Shown here piece by piece: positions 38,564 through 48,356 of a stretch of DNA of 64,000 nucleotides (its first letter is position 1; each line of letters begins with the position of its first letter). A program made the position numbers and the translations under genes. The notes beneath the pieces are model-generated. The model did not search any database. It saw only the letters and a program-made list of their open reading frames with translations, and was not told the origin of the DNA. The DNA comes from Elizabethkingia sp. YR214 (GTDB lineage: Bacteria; Bacteroidota; Bacteroidia; Flavobacteriales; Weeksellaceae), in NCBI RefSeq assembly GCF_003058195.1, contig NZ_QBUH01000003.1, forward strand, positions 248,001 through 312,000, given 5' to 3'.

Positions 38564-39994
38564 ATGAAAAATATATTTAAAGCCTTTTTAGGTTTAACAA
38601 TAGCTGTTGCAACGCTTTCCTCTTGTGAAAGAGATACAACATTGCTAAATAATGATGGTAAACATCCATCTGATTTAAGTTCTGGGGTATTATTGTCAAT
38701 GGGGCAAAATCAACAATTTTATAATATAGATAACCCTAGCGTTAACGCAAATAATTACAGATTCTTTGTTCAGCAATGGTCTGAAACAACTTATACTGAT
38801 GAGGTAAACTATAATCTTATTACAAGAAATCAGCCTAGATTTCATTTCAACAGAATGTATGTCTACAGTTTAAACAACTTCAAAAAAGCTCAAGATGCTT
38901 TAGCTACGGAAGTAAATGATCCTGCTGTTGCTGCAAATAAATGGGTGACAAATGAGATTTCTTCTATTTTTGTTTGGGAAAATATTGTGGATACTTGGGG
39001 AGATGTTCCTTATACTGAAGCTCTAGCAGCTGTGAATGGAGGCTTTGCACCAAAATATGATGATGCAAAAACTATTTATGCTGATTTATTAAAAAGAATT
39101 GATGCTGCAATTGCTAAAATCAATCCTTCTGCAAAAGGATATGAAGTGAATGATATCGTTTACAAAGGCGATATGTCCAAATGGAAAAAATTGGCTAATT
39201 CTGTTAAATTAAGATTAGCATTGAATCTTTCAGATGTAGATCCAGTTACAGCAAAAGCTGCAGCAGAATCAGCTATTGCATCTGGCGTAATGACTTCAAC
39301 AGCAGATTCTTATTCTTTTGTTTATGATGGAGTAACATTTACCAATCCTGTTTTTGATAATTTGGTAGCTTCTAATCGTGATGATTTTGTTCCTTCAAAT
39401 ATATTTGTAGATGTTTTGAATGCTAATAATGATCCAAGAAGAGATGTATGGTTTACAAAAACAAAAGACGGTAAATATCTAGGTGGCGTTTATGGTGTCA
39501 AAAATACATATGGAAACTATTCTCATGTAGCGGATAGCTTTAAAAAACCAATAACTCCATCCAATCTACTAAGCTATTCAGAAGTGTTGTTTATGCAAGC
39601 TGAAGGAGCTGCAAGAGGATTTAATATGGGAGGTACAGCGGCAGGTTTATATGCAGCAGCTATTACAGAATCTATGACAGAATATGGAGTAGATGCTACG
39701 AAAGCGGCAGCATATATTGCATCACGTCCATATGATGCAACGAACTGGAAGAAGTCTATTGGAGAAGAATCATGGATTGCTATGTATAACAGAGCCTTTG
39801 CAGCGTGGAATTTTGTAAGAAGATTGGATAATCCTATCCTTAAAAATCCGACTAACTCTAATACTAAAGGAGTTCCGGTAAGAATGATTTATTCAAGTGA
39901 TGAGTATACTCAGAATGAAAAAAATGTTAAAGCAGCTGCAGCCAAGATTGGTGGAGATGATGTAACAACTAAACTTTTCTGGGATAAAAACTAA
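38564..39994 (+). CDS. SusD/RagB-like substrate-binding lipoprotein 2
   Basis: A 476-aa paralogue of the first SusD (lipoprotein signal ending LSSC). It shares QQWSETTYTDEVNYNLITRNQP, KYDDAKTIYADLLKRIDAA, GDMSKWKKLANSVKLRLALNLSD, and the terminal KLFWDKN. It has diverged in the substrate-facing loops. It forms the lid of the second SusC receptor and is cotranscribed with it. Confidence 0.92.
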   Translation: MKNIFKAFLGLTIAVATLSSCERDTTLLNNDGKHPSDLSSGVLLSMGQNQQFYNIDNPSVNANNYRFFVQQWSETTYTDEVNYNLITRNQPRFHFNRMYVYSLNNFKKAQDALATEVNDPAVAANKWVTNEISSIFVWENIVDTWGDVPYTEALAAVNGGFAPKYDDAKTIYADLLKRIDAAIAKINPSAKGYEVNDIVYKGDMSKWKKLANSVKLRLALNLSDVDPVTAKAAAESAIASGVMTSTADSYSFVYDGVTFTNPVFDNLVASNRDDFVPSNIFVDVLNANNDPRRDVWFTKTKDGKYLGGVYGVKNTYGNYSHVADSFKKPITPSNLLSYSEVLFMQAEGAARGFNMGGTAAGLYAAAITESMTEYGVDATKAAAYIASRPYDATNWKKSIGEESWIAMYNRAFAAWNFVRRLDNPILKNPTNSNTKGVPVRMIYSSDEYTQNEKNVKAAAAKIGGDDVTTKLFWDKN

Positions 39995-40015
39995 TATTTA
40001 TATTAAACAATATCT

Positions 40016-40038
40016 AAACCGCCTTTGGGCGGTTTTTT
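40016..40038 (+). terminator. Terminator after the second SusD gene
   Basis: Stem AAACCGCC/GGCGGTTT with loop TTTG, then a T run. The 3' arm overlaps the argS promoter region. Confidence 0.88.
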
Positions 40039-40052
40039 ATTTCGTAAATTTG
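40025..40052 (+). promoter_or_regulatory. Promoter of argS, overlapping the upstream terminator
   Basis: TTG at 40025-40027 lies in the terminator loop. TAAATTTG at 40045-40052 follows after 17 bp, and the argS ATG is 20 bp further. The fit to TTG-N17-23-TAnnTTTG is good. Confidence 0.65.
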
Positions 40053-40072
40053 CGGCTACAACTATTTTAAGA

Positions 40073-41836
40073 ATGGAGATAAAAAAACAGATTCAGGATC
40101 AGATTACTGAGATTATTCAGCAGAAATACCAGTTAGAAGGTATTGCACTAGAAGTTCAGCAAAACAAAACCGATTTTGAAGGAGATTTCACTGTAGTGAT
40201 TTTTCCGCTTGTAAAGCAGGCGAGGAAAAGTCCGGATGCATTGGGACAGGAATTGGGCGAAGAACTACTGGCAGCTACTGATTATATCAGCTCTTATCAG
40301 GTGGTAAAAGGTTTTTTAAATCTTTCTCTGAAGAATGATTTTTTTATCGGCCAGGTTCAGAATTTAGGTGATGATTTAGGAAGCCTTCCAGCAAAGGCAG
40401 AAACTATTATGGTAGAATATTCATCTCCGAATACGAATAAACCATTGCACTTAGGCCACGTAAGAAACAACCTTTTAGGTTATTCTGTTGCACAGATATT
40501 AAAAGCCGCAGGGTATAATGTAATTAAAACCCAGATTATTAATGACCGTGGTATTCATATTTGTAAATCTATGTTGGCATGGGAGAAATTCGGAAATGGT
40601 GAAACTCCTGAATCAACTGGGTTGAAGGGTGATAAATTAGTTGGTAACTATTATGTAAGATTTGATCAGGAATATAAGAAGCAGATTGAAGAGCTAAAAG
40701 CTCAGGGAGTAGCTGAAGAGGAAGCTAAAAAGAAGGCTCCAATAATGCTGGAAGCTCAGAAAATGCTACTAGACTGGGAAAATGGTGATGAAAAAGTACG
40801 CCAGCTTTGGGAAATGATGAACGGTTGGGTGTATAAAGGCTTCAATGAGAGTTATGCGCGTATGGGAGTTGATTTTGAGCAGCGTCAGTATGAAAGCAAT
40901 ACTTATCTTTTGGGAAAAGATATTATTCAGGAGGGGCTGGATAAAGGCGTTTTGTTCCGTAAAGACGACGGTTCTGTATGGATAGATCTTACAGAAGATG
41001 GGCTGGATCAGAAATTATTATTACGTTCCGACGGAACTTCTGTATATATGACTCAGGATCTTGGAACAGCTGTGGAGCGTTTTAAAGACAATGATATCCA
41101 GCAATTAATTTATACTGTTGGAAACGAGCAGGATTATCACTTCCAGGTACTATTTTTGGTACTTAAAAAGTTAGGATATTCATGGGCAGATCATTTACAT
41201 CACTTATCTTATGGAATGGTAGAGCTTCCTAATGGAAAAATGAAATCCCGTGAAGGTACAGTTGTCGATGCTGATGAATTAATGGAGGAAATGTACCTTA
41301 CTGCAAAAGAGAAAGCACAGGAATTGGGTAAGATGGAAGGTCTTACAGAAGAAGAAAAAGAGAAATCTTATGAAACTGTTGGGCTTGGTGCTTTGAAGTA
41401 TTATATTCTGAAGATTGATCCAAAGAAAAAAATATTATTTAATCCGGCTGAAAGTATTGATTTTAATGGTAATACAGGACCGTTTATTCAGTATACTTAT
41501 GCAAGGATTCAGTCATTGCTGAACAGAGCAGAGTATAAAGAGAGTGGTATTTCTGGAAATTACCAGTTAAATGCTTCCGAGAAAGAATTACTAGTAATGA
41601 CTTCTCAGTTTAATGAAGTGATAGCTAAAGCAGCAGAAACATTGAGTCCTGCTCAGGTAGCAAATTATGTTTATGATTTAGTAAAATCTTATAACTCTTT
41701 CTACCAGAATAATCCTATCCTTAATCAGGATAATGAAGATGCAAAACAGCTTCGTCTGAAACTTTCCAAAGTAACGGGAGATATTATTCAGAAAGCATTA
41801 GAGCTTTTAGGAATAGGAACAGTCAACAGAATGTAA
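40073..41836 (+). CDS. argS: Arginyl-tRNA synthetase
   Basis: A 587-aa class I synthetase that charges tRNA-Arg. The ATG at 40073 (MEIKKQIQDQI) was chosen; the 16 codons before it lie in the promoter and terminator. The N-terminal Add1 domain precedes the HIGH-type motif HLGHVRNN. The KMSK loop appears as KMKSREGT, and the C-terminal DALR-type anticodon domain is helical. Length is normal. Confidence 0.97.
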   Translation: MEIKKQIQDQITEIIQQKYQLEGIALEVQQNKTDFEGDFTVVIFPLVKQARKSPDALGQELGEELLAATDYISSYQVVKGFLNLSLKNDFFIGQVQNLGDDLGSLPAKAETIMVEYSSPNTNKPLHLGHVRNNLLGYSVAQILKAAGYNVIKTQIINDRGIHICKSMLAWEKFGNGETPESTGLKGDKLVGNYYVRFDQEYKKQIEELKAQGVAEEEAKKKAPIMLEAQKMLLDWENGDEKVRQLWEMMNGWVYKGFNESYARMGVDFEQRQYESNTYLLGKDIIQEGLDKGVLFRKDDGSVWIDLTEDGLDQKLLLRSDGTSVYMTQDLGTAVERFKDNDIQQLIYTVGNEQDYHFQVLFLVLKKLGYSWADHLHHLSYGMVELPNGKMKSREGTVVDADELMEEMYLTAKEKAQELGKMEGLTEEEKEKSYETVGLGALKYYILKIDPKKKILFNPAESIDFNGNTGPFIQYTYARIQSLLNRAEYKESGISGNYQLNASEKELLVMTSQFNEVIAKAAETLSPAQVANYVYDLVKSYNSFYQNNPILNQDNEDAKQLRLKLSKVTGDIIQKALELLGIGTVNRM

Positions 41837-41857
41837 TTTCTTAGATTTGAAATAATA

Positions 41858-41886
41858 AAAAAACCTGCTTTTAGCAGGTTTTTTTA
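41858..41886. terminator. Bidirectional terminator between argS and the S9 peptidase
   Basis: Stem AAACCTGC/GCAGGTTT with loop TTTTA; A run on the left and T run on the right let it serve both convergent genes. Confidence 0.85.
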
Positions 41887-41887
41887 T

Positions 41888-44047
41888 TTACTTTGTTTTA
41901 TTAGGTCCCAGTAAGAACTCTTTCGGGTGCTTTTTCCCCAGAAGATGAGCTGTAAAATAATCCCAACGGCGTCTCATCATATAATAGGTATGTTCTCCAA
42001 AACCATGAGCACTGTTAGGAAAAGCAATAAAATCATAATCTTTATTAGCTTTCTCTAAAGCTTCAATTACCAGTAATGCATTGTATGGAGGGACATTGTC
42101 ATCCATCATACCATGTGCAATGAGTAACTTACCTTTCAGGTTTTTTGCATAAAGCTGATTAGCCTGCGATGCATAGTCAGAATTTTCTACAAGTCCGTTA
42201 TATCTTTCACCCCAGTCATCTTCATAATTACGGTTATCATGATTACCAGATTCTGAGATACCAACTTTAAAGAAATCCGGATATCTGAACATAGCTGCTG
42301 CAGTTGCAAAGCCTCCACCCGAATGTCCCCAGATACCAACTTTATCCACATCTATAGAATATGTTGCTGCAAGTTGTTTAATCGCAGCGATTTGATCGGG
42401 CAAAGTATTGATGGACATATTTCCGTAGCTCATATCGTGATAAGATTTTGAACGATACGGATTACTGGTCCCTTCCAAAACCAAAACATAGGCACCTAGT
42501 TCAGCAAGAGCATTGTTATCTCCTTTAGATGCAGTGAAAGCCCAGCTCCCAACGCTTCCGCCTTGTGGACCAGGGTAAATGTAATCGATAATAGGATATT
42601 TTTTCCCGGCAACAATATTACTTGGTTGGAAGAGAAGACCATAAACATCAGTAACACCATCTCCAGCTTTTAATTTTACAGGTGTTGGCGCTTTCCAACC
42701 GGTAGCTTCCAAAGCTGTTAGGTTTGCTTTTTCCAAATCCATAACTTTTATACCATCCAGTTTTTTGACTAAAGAAACCGGTGCTACATTCGGTTGCGAA
42801 TATTGATCTATGAAATGAGTGCCATCAGGTGAAAGTGTAATCTGGTGAGTGCCTGTTTCCGGAGTTAGATTTTTGAAGTTTTTTCCGGAAAAGTCGATTG
42901 AACAGAAAGAAATAAAATATGGGTTTTCTTTTTGCAAACCAGCCGCTGTGAAATATAATTTTCGATTCTTTTCATCCACCTTTAATAGGTTGGCAACAAG
43001 CCAGTCTCCTTTAGTAATCTGATGTTTCAGTTTTCCTGTTTTAGCATCATATAGATAAAGATGTCCCCAATTATCTCTTTCGGAATACCATAGTACTTCA
43101 TTTGTTGCAGGTAAATAACGCCAGTTGATTGCGTTGCGTCCGGATTCAAATTGTGTAGCAACGGTTTCCTCAAAAACTTCACGAATAGAGCCATCCTTAG
43201 TATTGGCAATTCTTAATTTTGCATTTTTATGATCTCTGGAAGTAGATACAAAGGCAACTTCTGAACCGTTCGGATTCCAGTCAATATCATCAAAAGTCCC
43301 ACTGGCAGCAATATCATCACTTAATGTTCCTCTGTGGAAATCAGGTTGCATTTTGAAACGAACTAAACTACCGCTTTCAGTATCAATAACAACTCTATGC
43401 AACATCGGAAGAACGGTGTCGCCGGGTAGTGGATATTTCCATGCTTTTAGTTGTGGATGACCTACATTGGTTGTCACCAGATACATCTCTCCAACATTCC
43501 TTTCATCCATTTGGAAAGTAGTAATTTTTTTAGAGTCCGGAGACCATCTTAGAATAGGAGCATCACTATGCTTCCAACCCGCATTATCGGTAGCATATCC
43601 AAAGTCTTTTATTCCGTCAGTGGTCAGTTGCTTTTTATCATGTGTGGTTGTGTCTTCTATCCACAGATTATAATTATCTATGTAAGCCAGTTTTTTTCCA
43701 TCTGGAGAAGTTACTCCGGGTTTGTTATTCCTTTTTACCGGAGGCGTAATAGGAGAGTTGGGATTTTTTTGACCAGTCTGAATTACTGTTTCAGTTTTAG
43801 CCTTTTTTTCAAGAACCACATTAACATTAGTGAGCTCTCCTGCCGACGAAGTCTTGGTGTATTTAAAGCTTTTACCATCTTTATCCCATATAGGGCTGTT
43901 CATTACATCCCGGACTAGGGGTGCTGTTTTGTAAAACAATCTGCTTTCTGCTCTTTTGTAATCTGCAACCGTAACAGAATCCTGAGCGTAAAACATAGAA
44001 ACAGATACCGACCCTAATGCAATTAGAGCCAATTTTGAATATTTCAT
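41888..44047 (-). CDS. S9 family prolyl oligopeptidase (DPP4-like), secreted
   Basis: A 719-aa protein with signal peptide (MKYSKLALIALGSVSVSMFYAQ), a DPPIV_N beta-propeller (about 90-440) and a C-terminal alpha/beta hydrolase domain. The nucleophile motif is GIWGHSGGGFATA (Ser near 577), the Asp is in HGMMDDNVPPYNAL, and the His is in NSAHGFGEH. Members remove X-Pro or X-Ala dipeptides from peptides in the periplasm. It is convergent with argS. Confidence 0.92.
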   Translation of the reverse strand: MKYSKLALIALGSVSVSMFYAQDSVTVADYKRAESRLFYKTAPLVRDVMNSPIWDKDGKSFKYTKTSSAGELTNVNVVLEKKAKTETVIQTGQKNPNSPITPPVKRNNKPGVTSPDGKKLAYIDNYNLWIEDTTTHDKKQLTTDGIKDFGYATDNAGWKHSDAPILRWSPDSKKITTFQMDERNVGEMYLVTTNVGHPQLKAWKYPLPGDTVLPMLHRVVIDTESGSLVRFKMQPDFHRGTLSDDIAASGTFDDIDWNPNGSEVAFVSTSRDHKNAKLRIANTKDGSIREVFEETVATQFESGRNAINWRYLPATNEVLWYSERDNWGHLYLYDAKTGKLKHQITKGDWLVANLLKVDEKNRKLYFTAAGLQKENPYFISFCSIDFSGKNFKNLTPETGTHQITLSPDGTHFIDQYSQPNVAPVSLVKKLDGIKVMDLEKANLTALEATGWKAPTPVKLKAGDGVTDVYGLLFQPSNIVAGKKYPIIDYIYPGPQGGSVGSWAFTASKGDNNALAELGAYVLVLEGTSNPYRSKSYHDMSYGNMSINTLPDQIAAIKQLAATYSIDVDKVGIWGHSGGGFATAAAMFRYPDFFKVGISESGNHDNRNYEDDWGERYNGLVENSDYASQANQLYAKNLKGKLLIAHGMMDDNVPPYNALLVIEALEKANKDYDFIAFPNSAHGFGEHTYYMMRRRWDYFTAHLLGKKHPKEFLLGPNKTK

Positions 44048-44208
44048 ATTATTACTAGTTAATTAGAATAACAAATATCGTAATATGAATGCTAATAATT
44101 TAATAAAAAGCAGATTAACTGAGGTTAATTATTATTTGTGATTAATTCTAAGATTTGGATTAATTCGGACTTTTAGTATAATTCCGATTCTATTCTTATC
44201 TTTAAACT

Positions 44209-46773
44209 ATGAAAACAGGCTTACTCGCATCATTTTTTATCATATTCAACAGTTGTTATAATGCACAAATAAAGCCCGGTCTTAAAGTTGAGTCGGGTGT
44301 ATCTTACGAACTGGCTCAGTTTAGAAAAAGTAAATTAAGCGATATTAAATACGAGTTAGATCTGGATATTCCTGAAAACAAAACCGAGAGAATTTCGGGA
44401 GCAGAAAATATTACTTTCAGCTATAAGAAACAGAGTGAATTACCTTTACAAATAGATTTTAAAGAAAATGCCGCGTCTTTGTTGTCTGTGACTGTAAATG
44501 GACAAATTATAAAGCCTGTTCTGGATCAGGAACATATTTTAATAGATCAGAAATATTTGAAATCAGGGTTTAACCAGATTGCTTTTAAATTCTTAGCAGG
44601 TAACTCTGCACTAAACAGACGCGATGGTTATCTGTACACTTTGTTTGTACCGGATCGTGCGCGAACCATGTTTCCGTGTTTCGACCAGCCTAATTTGAAA
44701 GCTAACTATTCTTTAACCCTTACGATTCCTGAAAAGTGGAATGCAATGGCCAACGGAAAGCTAAAGGAAACAACCGTAACACAAGGAAGGAAAAAACTGA
44801 GTTTTGCCCAGTCGGATCTGCTTCCTACCTACCTGTTCTCTTTTGCTGCAGGAGATTTTAAAAAAATTAAAGAGAAAATAGGAGATCAGGATGCTGGTAT
44901 GCTGTATCGTGAAACCGATTCCGTAAAGATTAAAAATAGTATGGATTCTATTTATAGTATTTACAGAAATTCACTTGCTTATTATGAAAAATGGACAGGT
45001 ATTCCACATCCTTTCCAAAAGCATGGTTTAGTTGTTGTTCCCGATTTTCAGTTTGGCGGAATGGAACATCCCGGGGCAATCCTGTTTCAGAATTCTACTT
45101 TATTTTTAGATAAAAATGCAACACAAAGCCAGCTGAATAATAGGTCTAATCTTCTCGCTCATGAGGTTGCACATCTATGGTTCGGAGATATGGTAACCAT
45201 GGATTGGTTTAATGATGTATGGACAAAAGAAGTTTTTGCAAATTTTATGGCAGATAAAAGTACAGGAGCTTCCTCAGATAAAAGTATTTATGATCTGAAG
45301 TTTCTAACAACACATTTCCCTGCGGCATACTCAATAGACCGGACTATAGGCGCAAATCCTATTCGGCAGATCCTGGATAATTTGCAAAATGCAGGAATGA
45401 TGTATGGGCCTATTATTTATAATAAAGCTCCGATTATGATGCGCCAGCTGGAACTGTTAATTGGGGAAGATAACTTCAGGAAAGGGGTGAGCGAATACCT
45501 TAAAAAATATGCTTATAACAATGCAACATGGCCGGATCTTATTGCAATTCTGGATAGTCATACACCGGAAGATCTGCAAAGCTGGAACAAAGTATGGGTG
45601 AATGAACCGGGAAGACCAGTCATTGACTACAAGGTAAAATATAAGGGAAATAAGATTGGAAGCTTTATAATTACCCAACATCCGGAACATGGTGAAATAC
45701 AAAAGCTTTGGCCGCAGCAGTTTCAACTCAGCTTATTTTATCCGGATAGAATTGAAAAAATTAATGTAAAGCTTTCTGGGAAAGAACAGGAAATATCTGA
45801 ACTACAAGGAAAACAAAAACCATTATTTATTCTGCAAAACTCATCGGGTATTGGCTATGGAGTATTCAGAACCGGGAAGGAAGTGATTTCTGATTTTTCA
45901 TTGATAAAAGATCCGGTAAGCCGTGCAAGTGCTTATATCTCTTTGTATGAAAATATGTTGGGTGGATCAGGTATTAGACCGCAAGAATTATTGCATTTTT
46001 TTACCGGACAGCTGCAAAAAGAAAATACAGAGCTTAACCTAAGGCTTATTACAGGATATATTTCCGGAATATATTGGGGATTTTTACCCGAACGTATACG
46101 GAGCAAAGAATCTGAAAGCTTAGAAAATACAATATGGAGTGCATTGCAAGGGCAAGCGGCAACAAATAATAAGAAAATTTTATTCGATTGTTATCAGGGA
46201 ATTTTCCAGTCCCCAAAAGCATATGATCATTTGTATAAAATATGGAAATCGCAGACTGCACCACAAGGTATTACTTTGAATGATGAAGATTTTACAAGCC
46301 TTGCATTAGCACTGTCATTACGTAATAATAACAATAATGACCTTCTGCAGGAACAATTAACCAGAATTAAAAATCCTGATCGGATTAATCGTTTCAAAAT
46401 TATAATGAAAGCTGCTGCTTCAGATAAAAAAATTCGTGATGAATTTTTTTATAGCCTCGCAGAAAAGCAAAACAGAACTAATGAATCGTCTGTTGGTGCA
46501 GCATTGGGATATTTACACCATCCACTAAGACAACAAACCTCTGTTAATTATCTACCGAAGTCTTTAGAGCTATTGCAGGAAATACAGAAAACCGGAGATA
46601 TATTTTTCCCGGATAATTGGCTTCGCTCTACTTTTGGTAGTTATCAGAATCCTGAAGCGCTTACTATTGTTAATCAGTTTATCCAGAAAAATCCTGATTA
46701 TAATTCAATCCTGAAGAATAAAATTTTACAGGCAACTGAAAACCTGCGAAGAGCTCAGGTATTGGTAAAATAA
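44209..46773 (+). CDS. M1 family aminopeptidase (secreted)
   Basis: An 854-aa zinc aminopeptidase with signal peptide (MKTGLLASFFIIFNSCYNAQ; a Cys at 16 makes lipidation possible). The exopeptidase motif is FGGMEHPG and the zinc site is HEVAHLWFGDMVTMDWFNDVWTKEVFANF (His near 318, third ligand Glu 19 residues after the second His). It is larger than the M1 protein at 16087-18447 and has the helical C-terminal domain of the APN type. Both it and the S9 peptidase, divergently read from the same spacer, probably take part in peptide use. Confidence 0.93.
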   Translation: MKTGLLASFFIIFNSCYNAQIKPGLKVESGVSYELAQFRKSKLSDIKYELDLDIPENKTERISGAENITFSYKKQSELPLQIDFKENAASLLSVTVNGQIIKPVLDQEHILIDQKYLKSGFNQIAFKFLAGNSALNRRDGYLYTLFVPDRARTMFPCFDQPNLKANYSLTLTIPEKWNAMANGKLKETTVTQGRKKLSFAQSDLLPTYLFSFAAGDFKKIKEKIGDQDAGMLYRETDSVKIKNSMDSIYSIYRNSLAYYEKWTGIPHPFQKHGLVVVPDFQFGGMEHPGAILFQNSTLFLDKNATQSQLNNRSNLLAHEVAHLWFGDMVTMDWFNDVWTKEVFANFMADKSTGASSDKSIYDLKFLTTHFPAAYSIDRTIGANPIRQILDNLQNAGMMYGPIIYNKAPIMMRQLELLIGEDNFRKGVSEYLKKYAYNNATWPDLIAILDSHTPEDLQSWNKVWVNEPGRPVIDYKVKYKGNKIGSFIITQHPEHGEIQKLWPQQFQLSLFYPDRIEKINVKLSGKEQEISELQGKQKPLFILQNSSGIGYGVFRTGKEVISDFSLIKDPVSRASAYISLYENMLGGSGIRPQELLHFFTGQLQKENTELNLRLITGYISGIYWGFLPERIRSKESESLENTIWSALQGQAATNNKKILFDCYQGIFQSPKAYDHLYKIWKSQTAPQGITLNDEDFTSLALALSLRNNNNNDLLQEQLTRIKNPDRINRFKIIMKAAASDKKIRDEFFYSLAEKQNRTNESSVGAALGYLHHPLRQQTSVNYLPKSLELLQEIQKTGDIFFPDNWLRSTFGSYQNPEALTIVNQFIQKNPDYNSILKNKILQATENLRRAQVLVK

Positions 46774-46816
46774 AAGTCATGTTGTTCTGTGTAACAGATT
46801 GCTGTAAATTTGAAAT

Positions 46817-47848
46817 ATGAAGATTGATTTTTCAAGAAGCGTTGACATAGAGAACCTAAAGCCTCAAAATGATTTTGAAGTGAAGGTTAAAGACTTTTTA
46901 TCAGAATGGTTCTCCGATTCCAAAACAGTTGAAGTGCAGACCTCTGGCTCTACAGGGATTCCTAAAAAATTCCCGATTGAGAAATCCAGAATGCTGAATT
47001 CAGCAGAAATGACGTGTGATTTCCTAAATCTTAAAGAAGGAGATACTGCATTACTTTGCCTTCCTGTAGAATATATTTCGGGAAAAATGATGATAGTAAG
47101 GTCTTTTCTCCGCAGGCTGGAACTTACCATTGCAGAGCCCAAATTGGATCCTCTTAAAAATATTGAAAAATCTGTTTGCTTTTGTGCAATGACGCCTTTG
47201 CAAGTTGAAAATTCTCTGGATAAAATACATTTGATAGAGAATTTAATAATTGGAGGAGCAGCTGTATCTGAAAGTCTGAAGAAAAAGCTGAGTGATATTT
47301 TAGACAGTAAACAGGCAATATCCAAAGTTTATGAAACATATGGAATGTCTGAAACTCTTTCTCATATTGGATTGAAACGGATTTATCCGGAAGGTGAAGA
47401 TTATTTTACACTTTTCGATGGTGTGGATATTTCCCTTGATGATCGTGGTTGCCTTCGTATTTCTGCACCTAAGATTAATGCTGAACTACTACAGACTAAT
47501 GATATCGTTGATGTACTGAATGCTAAACAATTCAGGTTTTTAGGCAGAGCGGATAATGTTATTAACTCCGGAGGGGCTAAGATATTTCCCGAACAGCTAG
47601 AGGCTCTTGTTAAAAAAGAAATTCCTAATGAAGCTGTTTTTCTGGGAATTCCACATGAGGTGCTAGGACAGAAGTTGGTTTTGGTTATTGAGGGAGATGA
47701 AAACGAAGTACTGAGATCCCAGATTTTGGATATTAAATTTGAAAAGCCCTTTCATAGACCCAAAGAAATAGTATTTGTAGCTGAAATTCCAAGAACACCT
47801 AATGGTAAGGTAAATCGAGGAAGGCTGCTAGAACTTATAACTACATAG
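46817..47848 (+). CDS. menE: O-succinylbenzoate-CoA ligase
   Basis: A 343-aa acyl-CoA synthetase of the ANL superfamily. It shows the AMP-binding P-loop TSGSTGIPKKFPIEKS, the motif YETYGMSETLSHIGLKR, GRADNVINSGGAKIFPEQLEA, and a C-terminal PNGKVNR with the catalytic Lys. It is short like other Bacteroidota MenE proteins, which activate o-succinylbenzoate in menaquinone synthesis. Other men genes are not in the window. It is followed after 38 bp by arfB. Confidence 0.87.
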   Translation: MKIDFSRSVDIENLKPQNDFEVKVKDFLSEWFSDSKTVEVQTSGSTGIPKKFPIEKSRMLNSAEMTCDFLNLKEGDTALLCLPVEYISGKMMIVRSFLRRLELTIAEPKLDPLKNIEKSVCFCAMTPLQVENSLDKIHLIENLIIGGAAVSESLKKKLSDILDSKQAISKVYETYGMSETLSHIGLKRIYPEGEDYFTLFDGVDISLDDRGCLRISAPKINAELLQTNDIVDVLNAKQFRFLGRADNVINSGGAKIFPEQLEALVKKEIPNEAVFLGIPHEVLGQKLVLVIEGDENEVLRSQILDIKFEKPFHRPKEIVFVAEIPRTPNGKVNRGRLLELITT

Positions 47849-47853
47849 TCTTT

Positions 47854-47861
47854 TATCTTTG
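47854..47861 (+). promoter_or_regulatory. -7 box of arfB
   Basis: TATCTTTG at 47854-47861, 25 bp before the arfB ATG; the -33 element is not clear. Confidence 0.5.
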
Positions 47862-47886
47862 CTATTGATTCTTGTATCTTTATAAA

Positions 47887-48279
47887 ATGAAAGATTTCTC
47901 TTCAGAATTAAGCTTTAAAACTGCACGGAGTAGCGGTGCAGGAGGTCAGAACGTGAATAAAGTAGAAACTATGGTTACAGCCCGTTGGGCAGTATGGGAT
48001 TCTAAATTCTTTTCGGATGAAGAGAAAAAACTGATTTTCGAAAAATTGAAAAATAAAATCAGCGCTGAAGGGTATTTGCAGTTGAGTGCTCAGGAGTCCC
48101 GCTCTCAGCTTGATAATAAAGAGAAAGTAATCCAAAAGTTATTGGAATTGGTGGACAAGGCGCTCTTTGTACCGAAGAAAAGATTCAAGACTAAGCCAAC
48201 AAAGTCATCCAAAGAAAAAAGGCTGACCCAGAAAAAGCAACATTCCGAAAAAAAAGAAAACCGAAAATTTAGAATGTAA
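47887..48279 (+). CDS. arfB: Alternative ribosome-rescue factor ArfB (YaeJ)
   Basis: A 130-aa peptidyl-tRNA hydrolase that frees stalled ribosomes. The release-factor motif GGQ lies in SSGAGGQNVNKVETMVTARW, and the C-terminal basic tail (KTKPTKSSKEKRLTQKKQ) is the segment that probes the empty mRNA channel. I used the ATG at 47887 (MKDFSSELSF); the four to five codons upstream fit a promoter better than coding sequence. Confidence 0.92.
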   Translation: MKDFSSELSFKTARSSGAGGQNVNKVETMVTARWAVWDSKFFSDEEKKLIFEKLKNKISAEGYLQLSAQESRSQLDNKEKVIQKLLELVDKALFVPKKRFKTKPTKSSKEKRLTQKKQHSEKKENRKFRM

Positions 48280-48326
48280 ATTAAATGGGGTAGTTGGATG
48301 AAGCTAAATTTCTAATTACGAATCCC

Positions 48327-48334
48327 TATCTTTG
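48327..48334 (+). promoter_or_regulatory. -7 box of the deoxyhypusine synthase-like gene
   Basis: TATCTTTG at 48327-48334, 22 bp before the ATG. Confidence 0.55.
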
Positions 48335-48356
48335 CAGAAATTAAATAATAATAAAA

